This document shows positions 1 through 8,589 of a DNA stretch of 64,000 nt, in pieces. Source of the DNA: Bdellovibrionales bacterium GWA2_49_15 (GTDB taxonomy: Bacteria > Bdellovibrionota > Bacteriovoracia > Bacteriovoracales > Bacteriovoracaceae). Within the stretch, counting starts at the first letter, position 1, and each line of letters opens with the position of its first letter. The stretch is from positions 310,001 through 374,000 of the forward strand of contig MEPP01000021.1 in assembly GCA_001769855.1 (NCBI GenBank). The letters are read 5' to 3'. A program made the position numbers and the translations under genes. The notes below the pieces were generated by a model. It saw nothing but the letters and a program-made list of their open reading frames with translations, was not told the DNA's origin and ran no database searches.

Positions 1-673
1 GCAAAGGGGCGTCTTCAAAATTTGGTGTTGCGCTGGTTATTCGATGGGGGGACGGGATTTTTGGATTGCCTAAATTAGCATAGCTATCAAAATCTTTGAT
101 CAGAGAATCGGCAATGAGGAGTTGTTCCCGCTTTTTGCTTTTATCGTAAAAATGCAGGCTTCCACCGGCCATTAACTGGACCAGGCCAAAGAGCACGAGA
201 ATTTTGGCTGAAGGGGTCCTGTACTCACTTTTGAAATGAAATAAGGCAAGGGTGAGAAATGACAAAATGTAATAAACGGTACAAAAAGGACAGAGTGAGC
301 CGAGTGCAATGAGCGAGTATAGGGCAAGGGCAAGGCAACCGATGGCGTTAAGGAGCAATGTAAAATAGAGGCTACCTTCCACGAAGACACTTCTAAATAA
401 ATAGTTCGACAAAATGAACAGCCCGATCATCAAACCAAAGATTCCGATAGGTGCGCCGAAAATATTGCTCAATTTGGAATGAGTCGCGGCATCACAGTTA
501 AAAAAACTGCTAAGATCACATATACTCCCTCCGCCGAGTCCGGTCGGATACAAAGCATCAAAATAATGTTTGGTGAGATAAAGGGTGGTTGCCATTATCC
601 CAAGGCCAAGCAAAACAAGCACGAGGTGAATCGTGGTATTGCCGCCTAGAATAATTGATCTTTTGTTTTCCAT
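1..673 (-). CDS. VKOR-family membrane disulfide-bond protein, C-terminus cut by window edge
   Basis: A membrane protein of at least 224 codons that runs off the left edge. About five hydrophobic segments surround two cysteine pairs, C52/C60 in a periplasmic loop and the CPFC motif at 128-131, with a conserved FGAPIG turn between them. This is the layout of bacterial vitamin K epoxide reductase homologues, which pass electrons from a periplasmic thiol oxidase to quinones. The last visible residues form a polar linker like those that lead into a fused DsbA/thioredoxin domain, but that domain would lie outside the window. The ATG at 671-673 has a GGAAGAGGG ribosome site. Confidence 0.85.
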   Translation of the reverse strand, partial: MENKRSIILGGNTTIHLVLVLLGLGIMATTLYLTKHYFDALYPTGLGGGSICDLSSFFNCDAATHSKLSNIFGAPIGIFGLMIGLFILSNYLFRSVFVEGSLYFTLLLNAIGCLALALYSLIALGSLCPFCTVYYILSFLTLALFHFKSEYRTPSAKILVLFGLVQLMAGGSLHFYDKSKKREQLLIADSLIKDFDSYANLGNPKIPSPHRITSATPNFEDAPL

Positions 674-691
674 ACTGCCCTCTTCCTTACT

Positions 692-1330
692 TCAAAAATT
701 AGGTCTGAAAATATTATAGTTTCGTTGTTTGGCATTACCCCGACGGTAGCTGTGCAAACGCTGGTCGCAAAAAGTACAAAGGTCGGAATACTCAATTTGA
801 ATTCTACCAAATATTTCTCGCATCTGAAAGCTGGCTTCTGCCTGCAGGCCGAAATACCACTGCGCATCCTTCAATTGAAGGCCCGGACTCTTGGGAAAAT
901 GCTCTTGAAACTCTGGACCCACTTGATAGCAATTCTGACAGATGTGAGGGCCGATAAAGGCATAGTCGGGTTTTAATTTTTGGACGAGATCATGCTGCAG
1001 AATTTTTTGCTCCAAACCGCGCCAGCCAGCATGCAGCATGGCCCCACCGATTTTGGAACCTAAAAAAACAGGTAAACAGTCAGCCGTTTTGATCAGAAAA
1101 TTTGTCTTGGTGACAGGTAAAATTTCCTCACGGAAATAAACAATTCCGTCGGCCTGGAAAGTCGATATTTCTTGGGGAGTATGGGAGGGCATGCATTGAA
1201 TAATTTTAGCGCTATGTATTTGCGTAACCTGCATAAATTTATGCTGGGAAATTCCTTCGACGGAGGTGTAGACCTCAAAAATACCGTACGGGGTATGTTT
1301 TTGAATGAGAGGGGTCGTGATATCCGTCAT
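692..1330 (-). CDS. pgeF: PgeF/YfiH-type multicopper-oxidase-fold protein (peptidoglycan editing factor)
   Basis: This 212-residue protein has the three metal ligands of the YfiH/DUF152 family: H39 in TQIHSAK, C85 in KTADCLPVF and H100 in MLHAGWRG. It also has the family motif GPHICQNCYQVG. E. coli PgeF clears misincorporated L-Ser from UDP-MurNAc peptides; homologues were formerly called polyphenol oxidases or laccases. The length is a little below the usual 240-250 residues. It lies 6 bp downstream of the pseudouridine synthase gene and is probably cotranscribed with it, an arrangement often seen with rluD. Confidence 0.88.
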   Translation of the reverse strand: MTDITTPLIQKHTPYGIFEVYTSVEGISQHKFMQVTQIHSAKIIQCMPSHTPQEISTFQADGIVYFREEILPVTKTNFLIKTADCLPVFLGSKIGGAMLHAGWRGLEQKILQHDLVQKLKPDYAFIGPHICQNCYQVGPEFQEHFPKSPGLQLKDAQWYFGLQAEASFQMREIFGRIQIEYSDLCTFCDQRLHSYRRGNAKQRNYNIFRPNF

Positions 1331-1336
1331 AGGCCT

Positions 1337-2335
1337 TTATTCTGCGCTCAGTCTTCTTCCCTCTGCAAGGATATCTTGAAAAACTTTGGGAGCGGGAACC
1401 TCAAAACGTAGTTTTTTTTGTGAAATGGGATGTCGAATGCCCAAAATTTTGGCATGGAGTAGAGGGTGGGGATATGACTCAAGAATATCACTTATCGCGG
1501 TTCCCATGCGACGCCGGTGCTCCCCCGGATTGCCATAGAGAGAATCATTCAGAATAGGTGTATGAAGCAGGGAAGCCAGGTGAACTCGAATTTGATGGGT
1601 GCGGCCAGTTTCAAGACGAAGCTCAATATGTGTCAGTTTGCCAAAATTTTGAACCACTTTGTAGTGTGTTTTTGCCGGCCTGCCTTGCTGGGTTATGGCC
1701 ATTTTAAGACGATTTTGGGGATGTCTCCCAATGGGACCTTCCAGAATCCCTGCTTGAGGAATTTCATGTGCCGTGGGGATAAGGGCTTCATAACATCGCT
1801 CAATATTGTGCTTGGAAAAATCAATGCATAATTGCTCGTGTGCCTTCTGACCTTTGGCCGCGATCATCACACCCGTGGTACCCATGTCGAGACGGTGGAC
1901 GATGCCTGGTCGCAATTCGTGTCCTATACCTTTGAGGTCCCGGCAGTGGAATAGCAGGGCGTTGACCAAGGTTCCTGTCATGTGTCCTGGAGCGGGGTGA
2001 ATGACCATGCCAGCGGGCTTATTGATGAAAATAATATCTTCATCTTCATAGAGAATATCCAGGGGAATATTTTCGGCCGGAGTCGCCGTCGGTGTTGGGG
2101 GAGGAACGTAAATGCTGATCTGGGTGCCGGCAGGGGGCATCTTGCTCAACATCAGCTTGACTGCTGCATCAGGAGCGATGATTCCTTCGAGTAAATTCTC
2201 GTCATAGAGTTTTTTGAGAAAAGTGCGGCCCAGGTCGGGAAATTTTTCAGTTAGGAAAACATCTAGTCGACGGAATAGCTCGCGATCCTGTTCCGTGACC
2301 GTAATTTCAAGAGTAATTTCATTATCATCTTCCAC
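1337..2335 (-). CDS. rluD: RluD-family 23S rRNA pseudouridine synthase
   Basis: From the GTG at 2333-2335 the product is 332 residues. An S4 RNA-binding domain at about 17-65 is followed by the RluA/RluD catalytic domain, whose GIVHRLDMGTTGV motif places the catalytic Asp near residue 150. This family makes pseudouridines in helix 69 of 23S rRNA or at related sites; which of RluA, RluC or RluD it is cannot be settled here. The reading frame stays open upstream to 2434, but that would overlap the preceding gene by 76 bp. The GTG has AAGGAA just upstream and lies 24 bp after that gene's stop, so I prefer it. Confidence 0.87.
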   Translation of the reverse strand: MEDDNEITLEITVTEQDRELFRRLDVFLTEKFPDLGRTFLKKLYDENLLEGIIAPDAAVKLMLSKMPPAGTQISIYVPPPTPTATPAENIPLDILYEDEDIIFINKPAGMVIHPAPGHMTGTLVNALLFHCRDLKGIGHELRPGIVHRLDMGTTGVMIAAKGQKAHEQLCIDFSKHNIERCYEALIPTAHEIPQAGILEGPIGRHPQNRLKMAITQQGRPAKTHYKVVQNFGKLTHIELRLETGRTHQIRVHLASLLHTPILNDSLYGNPGEHRRRMGTAISDILESYPHPLLHAKILGIRHPISQKKLRFEVPAPKVFQDILAEGRRLSAE

Positions 2336-2358
2336 AAGTTCCTTGGAAAGTGCGCTAA

Positions 2359-3066
2359 CTATTTTGCGTCTTTGAGTTTGCGCAGCCGCAGAATGAAGGA
2401 ATTTGCAACCAGGTCGGGATTGAGCTTCAGGCACTTTGCATAGGTGTAGACGAAACCGCGGATATAAACGATGGCCGGCAACTTATCCAGTTCTTCCGAT
2501 TCCAGGCAGGAGAGATAGGTACGTGATACTTTCGTCAGCTCAGACAGGCGCTCCAGGGAAACTTTTTTATACTCACGAATTTTACGGAGTGCCTCTCCTG
2601 TCCATTCAGTATTTTGCTCGATAAATTGTTCCATGTCGGAATCTTTTGAATAGTCCAACTGGTATTTATTATTGGCGACAATTTTGGTGATTGAACCCGC
2701 CGAACCCGGCTTTTCTTCCTCGTTATTATAGCTTCGCCCTTGGGTGGCCGTGACGTGAGAGCGATTGGCCGCCTGATCTTGATAGGGACGCGGGCCTGCC
2801 TCGAAGGCATTGTAGCGATTCGAGATACCTCGGGCCTCATCATACTGCTGCCGTTTATTGGGGTCAGAAATTATGGAGTAGGCCTCTTCGATCAGAAGAA
2901 GAATGTTGTCGCACTCATCTTTGGTCATCAAAGAGTACAGGGCCACGCTATCCTGCGAGTAGGCGTTTTTGGCACGGATGTAACCTTCATACACCTCGCT
3001 GGGGGCCGCATTGGTGGATACTTCTAAAATCTCGTAATAATTTTTTTCTCGTTTTTCTGGCAACAT
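2359..3066 (-). CDS. DnaJ-like / HTH (RodZ-type) fusion protein
   Basis: This 235-residue protein has two modules. Residues 8-80 look like a J domain, with YEILEVS at the start and AYSIISDPNKRQQYD at the end. The HPD tripeptide needed to stimulate Hsp70 is absent from the loop, which reads YIRAKNAYSQDS. After a polar linker, residues 155-235 form a Cro/RodZ-type helix-turn-helix (LERLSELTKVSRTYLSCLE, then a region containing YIRGFVYTYAKCL). No membrane segment is present, unlike RodZ. It is 6 bp downstream of the FlhG-like ATPase, so the two probably work together, perhaps in polar positioning or flagellar control. That role is inference. Confidence 0.75.
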   Translation of the reverse strand: MLPEKREKNYYEILEVSTNAAPSEVYEGYIRAKNAYSQDSVALYSLMTKDECDNILLLIEEAYSIISDPNKRQQYDEARGISNRYNAFEAGPRPYQDQAANRSHVTATQGRSYNNEEEKPGSAGSITKIVANNKYQLDYSKDSDMEQFIEQNTEWTGEALRKIREYKKVSLERLSELTKVSRTYLSCLESEELDKLPAIVYIRGFVYTYAKCLKLNPDLVANSFILRLRKLKDAK

Positions 3067-3072
3067 GAAAAA

Positions 3073-4038
3073 TTATCTCGCTCCTAAAAGTTTATGGACA
3101 ATACGGTCAAAATTATGAACTAAGCCTGAGTTTGGAAATTCCAGTAGCAGTGGCCGTCGTTTTTTCACACTTTGCCAGACCGTCGCATCGTAATCTAAAT
3201 GGCCTGTATATTCGAGTTCAATCCCAAAATACTTGCGACAGATGATTCTCATCGAATGACCAATATCCACATCGGCCTGGGTTCGGACTTGATTGAGAAT
3301 CAACTTAGGGGCCAATTTGTTAATTTCGTACTGTAGCTTCTGTCCGATCTGGGGATTGATCTCAATTACACGATGAACTAAATCGGCCGGTGTCGAGTTA
3401 TCCGAAATGCGAGCATTGAGCGCCTTATCAATGAGTGGGCCGATTTCCAAAAGTTCCTCCGCCAGCTTTAGCTTGCGATGGAAAACAGATTTAATAAAAC
3501 GATAGGTATTCTCAATGGACGTAGGTTCCGGAAGAGTAATTAAAATGCCCTGATCGGCTACGATAAAAAAATCAAGCGTATTAAAAGTTGTGCCGGCTCC
3601 TAAGTCGAACAAGACAAAATCCGCTCCCAGGTCATCGAGGTGTGAAAGAATTTTGGCCTTGTGCATTTGCTTGAGATTGGCGATGCCCATGTCATCCTGG
3701 GCCCCGCTAATCAGAGTAAGATTTTGGATCGCCGTCTTGGTCATGAGGTCGCAGGGATTGCTGACTTTTTTATTGAGAAAATCAGAGAGAGTTTTATCTG
3801 GAATACTCACCCCTAGGCAGGTGTGTAAATTGGCACCGCCTAAGTCAAGATCGATGGCCACGACCTTATGTCCCATAAGGGCCAAGCAAATGGATAGATT
3901 GGCAGTGACGAGACTTTTGCCTACGCCACCTTTTCCACCACCAATGGCCCAGATCTTACAACGCCTCTGGGCACCAAGTTTTGCGGTGACATCAAACGGA
4001 GCTTCCATGCTACTTGCCTTTTCCATCAGGGAATTCAA
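3073..4038 (-). CDS. FlhG/MinD-type ParA-family ATPase
   Basis: A deviant Walker A motif KGGVGKS lies at residues 36-42, followed by IDLDLGGANLHTCLG and the LFDLGAGTTFNTLDF switch region, as in MinD/FlhG ATPases. FlhG proteins control flagellar number and placement; other relatives position chemoreceptors or pili. The protein is 321 residues if read from TTG at 4036-4038, which has AGGA eight bases upstream. ATG codons at 4026 and 4008 are alternatives with weaker ribosome sites. It is the first gene of a minus-strand run with the DnaJ-HTH gene. Confidence 0.82.
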   Translation of the reverse strand: MNSLMEKASSMEAPFDVTAKLGAQRRCKIWAIGGGKGGVGKSLVTANLSICLALMGHKVVAIDLDLGGANLHTCLGVSIPDKTLSDFLNKKVSNPCDLMTKTAIQNLTLISGAQDDMGIANLKQMHKAKILSHLDDLGADFVLFDLGAGTTFNTLDFFIVADQGILITLPEPTSIENTYRFIKSVFHRKLKLAEELLEIGPLIDKALNARISDNSTPADLVHRVIEINPQIGQKLQYEINKLAPKLILNQVRTQADVDIGHSMRIICRKYFGIELEYTGHLDYDATVWQSVKKRRPLLLEFPNSGLVHNFDRIVHKLLGAR

Positions 4039-4177
4039 GGAATCGATCCTATTGATTTAGGAGTACCCAAGAATATCCACTTATCCTATTATATGAGGCC
4101 TTTTGATTCTTGTAACTAAAGAAAATTGTTGGGTTTAAATAACTTTGCCACTGCATTTTAGTAGGAATATTTTAGAG

Positions 4178-4221
4178 AAGTGGAGTAAAAAAGATAGACG
4201 GATTTGCCCTTTTTTCCACTT
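4178..4221. repeat. Imperfect inverted repeat in the 4039-4288 intergenic region
   Basis: AAGTGGA (4178-4184) and TCCACTT (4215-4221) flank an A-rich and a T-rich tract and could pair as a long hairpin with two unpaired bases. It lies in the 250-bp divergent region between the FlhG-like ATPase and the membrane kinase gene. I see no gene or riboswitch in the rest of this stretch. It could be a leader hairpin or an operator. Confidence 0.4.
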
Positions 4222-4288
4222 CCTGCTAGGCTCTCCTTTATCTTTTGTGGTTATGTATCTAATATATTGAAATAACTAAGGAGTTATG

Positions 4289-4951
4289 ATGTTTGCTCAC
4301 AGCACAAATATCGAATTAGTTCCCTTTCGATTGCGAAATGATGTCCACTTGATGAGAAAATTATGGCACATGGGGACGGGTTTATGTGGTCTCTTCTTGT
4401 ATTTTATAAACGGCCAACAGGTTTTTAAAACGGCAAATATCCTCATGGCCTTGGGGTGCCTTGCGTTGATTTTAGAAGCTATGCGTTTGAGATATCCATC
4501 CCTTAACCGTTTTGCCCTCTCTATCATGAGGCCCGTCATGCGTGAGTCAGAAAAGAACACCATCTCGGGATTTCCCTACTATGCCATGGGTGTGGCCTTG
4601 AGTTTGTATTTGTTCCCTGAGCGATTGGCCATTTTGTCAGTCATCTTTTTGGTTTTTGCCGATCCAATATCTTCATATTTTGGAATTAACTTTGGGAAGG
4701 ACAAGCTGTTACCGAATAAAAGTCTTCAAGGGTCCTTGGCGGGATTTGTCACTTGCTATGCTTTGTGTCTGATCTACGGGCTTGTCTACTCTAGTGCCGA
4801 TTTTTCGCTGCTTATTTTTGCCCTTTTTGGCGGATTGATTGGGGCCTTATCTGAAATGTTGTCTTATTTCAAAATTGATGACAATTTCACGATTCCTGTT
4901 TTTTCGGGTTTTGGTTTAACACTGATAAATTTGATCCTTGGAATTTTTTAG
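4289..4951 (+). CDS. Dolichol/phytol kinase-like integral membrane protein
   Basis: About 220 residues with six to seven hydrophobic segments. The N-terminal RKLWHMGTGL and the motif FADPISSYFGINFGK, followed by LLPNKSLQGSLAGF, match the family of CTP-dependent polyprenol, phytol and diacylglycerol kinases and the related CDP-diacylglycerol synthase fold. The likely reaction is phosphorylation of a lipid alcohol at the inner membrane; the substrate cannot be told. Two ATGs lie in tandem; AAGGAG sits five bases from the second (4289) and only two from the first (4286), so I take the second. Confidence 0.72.
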   Translation: MFAHSTNIELVPFRLRNDVHLMRKLWHMGTGLCGLFLYFINGQQVFKTANILMALGCLALILEAMRLRYPSLNRFALSIMRPVMRESEKNTISGFPYYAMGVALSLYLFPERLAILSVIFLVFADPISSYFGINFGKDKLLPNKSLQGSLAGFVTCYALCLIYGLVYSSADFSLLIFALFGGLIGALSEMLSYFKIDDNFTIPVFSGFGLTLINLILGIF

Positions 4952-5643
4952 TTAGCGGCCCGCGTGAGGCGCTCCAGTGTTTCAAATTCTTTGATAGCAC
5001 CTACAACTTCTCGGTCCTCTTTTAAGGGAATGCCGTCGCGCAAGAGTGCGCCGAGGAGATGGATGCGATCGAGGAGTGAGTCGGTTTCAAGCAAAGTCTG
5101 TCGTATCTCAAAATCTCTGATGAGCAACATCGACACGTAATTCGCGATATGTTCCGTGCTCTCAAGGCCGGTAAAAAATGCTTCGCGTTCTTCAGAATTC
5201 GGCACATTCATAGTCACCCATGCTTCCAAAATATTGTTTATATGGGTGAGCTGTCCGTCGAGGTTGCCCACGTCACTATTTGGTCCAGTCAAAACTTCCA
5301 CATTGTACACCGGGTAGGGAAGATTTTGAGACGGAGATAAGAGGCGAGCGCGGGTCAAACCTTTCACCAGCACTTTCATGGCCCCACCGGGATATTCTTC
5401 CAAAATGTAGGGGATGCCCAAGCTACCTATCATTGCCGGGCGTAATTGCTGTCGAGCGAGACCGCGCTGGTCGGGTGGTAGATCTATAACATACGCCATG
5501 CATATAACAACAGGTAACCCTTTCATGGCGCAATCCCGAATCATGCGACCATAGGAGGGAGTATCCACATAGAGCGGCAAGGCGGTTTTGGGAAAAAACA
5601 CCACGTTGGGCAAAGGTAGGAGAGGGGCCTTAATGGAAGTCAT
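4948..5643 (-). CDS. Lon N-terminal (LAN) domain protein
   Basis: From the ATG at 5641-5643 this encodes 231 residues beginning near LPLPNVVFFPKTALPLYV, the first strand of the Lon substrate-binding domain. It lacks the AAA+ and protease parts of Lon. Such stand-alone LAN proteins are widespread and their function is not established. An open frame continues to a TTG at 5718 but adds no domain sequence. Its 3' end overlaps the membrane kinase gene by 4 bp in convergent orientation. Confidence 0.75.
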   Translation of the reverse strand: MTSIKAPLLPLPNVVFFPKTALPLYVDTPSYGRMIRDCAMKGLPVVICMAYVIDLPPDQRGLARQQLRPAMIGSLGIPYILEEYPGGAMKVLVKGLTRARLLSPSQNLPYPVYNVEVLTGPNSDVGNLDGQLTHINNILEAWVTMNVPNSEEREAFFTGLESTEHIANYVSMLLIRDFEIRQTLLETDSLLDRIHLLGALLRDGIPLKEDREVVGAIKEFETLERLTRAAN

Positions 5644-5712
5644 TCCGACAATTTTAGGTCCGTTTGGGGTTAAGGGGGGCCAACAAAATGTGTGCCGGCC
5701 TTGAGTTAGTAA

Positions 5713-5740
5713 TTTCAAAGGATTATACTTATTCTACAAT
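5713..5740 (+). promoter_or_regulatory. Possible sigma70 promoter for manA
   Basis: TTTCAA (5713-5718) and TACAAT (5735-5740) are separated by 16 bp, and the transcript would start about 40 bp before manA. The -10 is good and the -35 is weak. Confidence 0.4.
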
Positions 5741-5787
5741 GAGCAATTGATCAGGAAGATCAGGGCATAGCAAAGGTTTTGTGGCAG

Positions 5788-6729
5788 ATGAAAAAGCTGA
5801 CTCCCATAATGAAATTATGTGCATCCTACCATAATCGTCCTTGGGGCGGGGAGCACTTGAGTCAGGCCAAACAAATACTGCCTGCGACTCTTAAGGGAGG
5901 ACGCCTTGGAGAAGCCTGGGAGGTCTCGCTTTTGCAGGAGGGGCCATCCACTTTTTGCCAAACCCCACTGTGCCAGATTGTCACTGAAGGTCAAATTCCC
6001 TATCTGATAAAATTTCTTGATACCTCAGAATTTTTATCCGTCCAAGTTCACCCCGATGATAAGTACGCACAAAAAGTTTCTCACTCAAAAGGTAAAGCTG
6101 AGTGTTGGGCGGTGTTGACGGCCGGCGAAGAGGCGGGAATCTTTTTAGGTGTCAAAGAAGGGGTGACTAGACAGCGTTTTTTTCAGGCCATTGATAACAA
6201 AGCGGACCCCAGCAGTCTGATGAATTATTATCCGGTGAAGGCGGGGGATTTTTTTTATGTGCCGGCCGGGAGCCTGCATGCGATCGGGAAAAATATTACT
6301 CTGATAGAAATTCAGCAAAGCTGTGGCATTACCTACAGAGTGTGGGATTGGAACCGTGTCGACGGGGCCGGTCAGTCGCGTGAATTGCATGTGAGTCATG
6401 CCCGCGAAGTTGTGCGTTTCGAACCGCAGCAAAATAATACATCTTATTTTCAACGCCAAGAAAATATCTTCGCAGGTGGTCTCATGTTGCTAGTGGATCA
6501 TCATGATTTTATGGCCTCGAGTTTTATGCTTGAGCCAGGGATGACATTGAGTCTTGATGATAATACTAAACGATTTTCCGCCATAACCGTGGCAGACGGA
6601 GTGCTGGAACTTTCCAGGCAAGGCATGCTGGAAACAGTTGGACCTTTTGAATCGGCCCTGCTGCCGAGCGGATTTGGTACAATTCAAATCAAGAGTAAGC
6701 AGAAAAGCCTTGGGGTGATTGTAAAATGA
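5788..6729 (+). CDS. manA: Mannose-6-phosphate isomerase, class I
   Basis: About 313 residues of the short type I phosphomannose isomerase family. It converts fructose-6-P and mannose-6-P for GDP-mannose and surface polysaccharide. The opening NRPWGGEHL, the metal ligands in LSVQVHPDDK, the KAECW glutamate and the PAGSLHAIG histidine are all present, followed by a C-terminal cupin. The start is uncertain: TTG at 5779, ATG at 5788 and ATG at 5809 are in frame, and AAAGG at 5772-5776 suits 5788 moderately. The stop overlaps the next gene by 4 bp (ATGA). Confidence 0.87.
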   Translation: MKKLTPIMKLCASYHNRPWGGEHLSQAKQILPATLKGGRLGEAWEVSLLQEGPSTFCQTPLCQIVTEGQIPYLIKFLDTSEFLSVQVHPDDKYAQKVSHSKGKAECWAVLTAGEEAGIFLGVKEGVTRQRFFQAIDNKADPSSLMNYYPVKAGDFFYVPAGSLHAIGKNITLIEIQQSCGITYRVWDWNRVDGAGQSRELHVSHAREVVRFEPQQNNTSYFQRQENIFAGGLMLLVDHHDFMASSFMLEPGMTLSLDDNTKRFSAITVADGVLELSRQGMLETVGPFESALLPSGFGTIQIKSKQKSLGVIVK

Positions 6730-7526
6730 AGTTGTATACCTTGCTTCTTCTCGGTTTGATGGTCCTTCCATCCTGCACTAAATATGCAGAATTGGCGATC
6801 GAAGGCGATCGGGTTATCGTCAAGCCGGTTGACTGGGGAATTGATTCTATTCGCAATGTCGAATGGTCTGTGGGAACGCGCTTTCGAGACACAATTTCTA
6901 AGGGCATTTTGATTGTCGTCAAGTTACCAAAGATCGATGAAGAAAAGTTGAGTGCGTTGGCGCAGAAAAAAAATGTTGATGGCTGGATTATCAAGGTCAT
7001 TCGGCGCAATCCCAATGCCCACGAGACACTCGGTTACCTTTATGTCCCTTTTCCCAAGCTTGATCAGAGATCCGGTGCGAGTGGGCAAATTGAGCAGGCG
7101 TTTTTCCAGGTGAATTATCAGGCCGCAGCTGTTTCAGAACGTTTTTCCCGTCTGAGCTGTCCCGCCTTTGGCCACAGAAAATATTTAAAAAACATGCAGA
7201 TTGAGGATGATTATCGCAATAGCTCCAAACTTCTCAGTATCTCCGTCTCCGAAGAGGAAGTGATTATGGGAAAGGTTGAACCTTTCTCCTTCAGCATGCG
7301 AATCTTTAGTGGTGGTCTTTCTCTCGCAGGTATTTATGAAGTCCAGTTGGCCTTTTATAATTTTCAGTCTAGAACCAGAAAAAGTAATTTTCTTTCCGCG
7401 CCTGAACTTGTGAATGTTATCCTAGAGGAAGAACGTCTGGTTGAGGGATGTGGTGTGGGAAATAGCTCTGATCCGCCACCTCTGGATGAGACGAAACCAA
7501 GCAAACCTTTTAAATTTGGGAATTAG
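6726..7526 (+). CDS. Predicted lipoprotein of unknown function
   Basis: A 266-residue exported protein. Its type II signal peptide ends in the lipobox VLPSC, with the acylated Cys at residue 17. I recognise no domain. The body is mixed beta-rich sequence with Cys residues near 139 and 241 and a Pro-rich C-terminus. It is translationally coupled to manA by an ATGA overlap and therefore likely cotranscribed, though no functional link to sugar metabolism is visible. Confidence 0.75.
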   Translation: MKLYTLLLLGLMVLPSCTKYAELAIEGDRVIVKPVDWGIDSIRNVEWSVGTRFRDTISKGILIVVKLPKIDEEKLSALAQKKNVDGWIIKVIRRNPNAHETLGYLYVPFPKLDQRSGASGQIEQAFFQVNYQAAAVSERFSRLSCPAFGHRKYLKNMQIEDDYRNSSKLLSISVSEEEVIMGKVEPFSFSMRIFSGGLSLAGIYEVQLAFYNFQSRTRKSNFLSAPELVNVILEEERLVEGCGVGNSSDPPPLDETKPSKPFKFGN

Positions 7527-7897
7527 TTTGTTCGCTGACAGCTAAGAGGGTAAATCATCTCATGTCCCTCTTGTGAACGTATCGAGATGTAATCGTTGAC
7601 ATTGCTCAAGTTGCTAACATCATCAATGTGGATGGTGTGTTTGTTATTTTCGAAATAGCCAATTTTTTCAACGCTTTTTCCATTCCATTTGGTGCGAAGG
7701 CCTTCAAAGGTGATTGAAGATGAGGCGATCTGCCGAGTAGTTGCATCGGGGCGATTGATGCTTATGACAACCTGAGAGTCTTGAAATTGAAGAAATTGAT
7801 CGCTCTTGTGATTGGTCTGACACGTGATTTCAGGCACGGCACCCAGGGCCGGAACAACGATCATCAGACAGACCATAAGTAATGCACATATTTTCAT
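7523..7897 (-). CDS. Small exported protein of unknown function
   Basis: 124 residues with a signal peptide cleaved probably after VVPALGA. Only two cysteines remain in the mature part, near each end (ITCQTN and LSCQRTN), so an intramolecular disulfide is plausible. No family is recognised. It ends convergently, overlapping the upstream lipoprotein by 4 bp. Confidence 0.65.
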   Translation of the reverse strand: MKICALLMVCLMIVVPALGAVPEITCQTNHKSDQFLQFQDSQVVISINRPDATTRQIASSSITFEGLRTKWNGKSVEKIGYFENNKHTIHIDDVSNLSNVNDYISIRSQEGHEMIYPLSCQRTN

Positions 7898-8172
7898 AAA
7901 AATACCTCACACCTGAGGCAAACTAGTGCAGGCCGGATGCCGGCCTTTACCCATAGCAATTCAAACTAACTGTATGAAATGAGTATAGGGAACCGCAACA
8001 GCTGTCAAAAAATTAGTCACAATCAAAACTCCCTCCGCGTAAGATAATCGCCCGTTTTACGGGTCACTTTCTAACCTCTTAGAGAAAGAGCAGAGGATGT
8101 GAATTTAGCTAGATGTCTCCCCATTAGGGGGAACTTGTTCTTGCCTCTAGTATTTAAGGTGGGAAGGTGACG
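7898..8172. other. Intergenic region with two GC-rich hairpins
   Basis: This 275-bp divergent region contains a perfect 7-bp hairpin, AGGCCGG-atg-CCGGCCT at 7930-7946, which would lie in the 5' leader of the small minus-strand gene. A 5-bp hairpin, CCCGT-ttt-ACGGG at 8051-8063, lies in the leader of the plus-strand STAS gene. No ORF or known riboswitch is seen. Confidence 0.5.
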
Positions 8173-8541
8173 ATGGATGAAAAATTCCAATATCTCGCGG
8201 CCACGAAAGGAGAGTTTATGGTGGTCTCTCTCGTGGGGGCCATTGATGATGCGGCGGAAGAGCAACTCAGCGCCCTCTATGGTGAGATTGAACATCAGAG
8301 GCCCCGTTTCGTGGTGCTAAATTTCCACGATGTCACCTTGGTAGAACGAAGCGCCTATCGTCTTTTGACCATGGTCCAAATGCTCGTGCGAAGTGAGTTA
8401 AATGGAGTCATTCGAAGTTGTGGTCTTAAGCCAAAATTACGACGATTGCTCGAGCAGGAGGCCATCCTGCGGCAAAATGAGATCTGCGACAATGTCCAAA
8501 TTGCCCTTAATTTATTTTTGCAGATGCGAGGGAAAGCCTAA
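8173..8541 (+). CDS. STAS-domain protein (anti-sigma antagonist-like)
   Basis: A 122-residue single-domain protein with the STAS fold pattern: beta strand VVSLVGAIDDAAEEQL, strand RFVVLNFHDVTLV, then ERSAYRLLTMV, where the Ser occupies the usual phosphorylation site. Such proteins relay signals in partner-switching systems with an HPK/RsbW-type kinase, none of which is nearby. ATG at 8173 has AAGG seven bases upstream; the GTG at 8167 overlaps that site and is less likely. Confidence 0.72.
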   Translation: MDEKFQYLAATKGEFMVVSLVGAIDDAAEEQLSALYGEIEHQRPRFVVLNFHDVTLVERSAYRLLTMVQMLVRSELNGVIRSCGLKPKLRRLLEQEAILRQNEICDNVQIALNLFLQMRGKA

Positions 8542-8558
8542 TTGTAGGGGTGAAATAA

Positions 8559-8585
8559 AAAAGCCCCTGTGCTCAGGGGCCTTTT
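8559..8585 (+). terminator. Rho-independent terminator after the STAS gene
   Basis: GCCCCTG (8563-8569) and CAGGGGC (8574-8580) form a 7-bp stem with a 4-base loop, preceded by an A run and followed by CTTTT. The A run makes it potentially bidirectional, so it could also end the tRNA-Pro transcript from the other strand. Confidence 0.85.
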
Positions 8586-8589
8586 AAAA

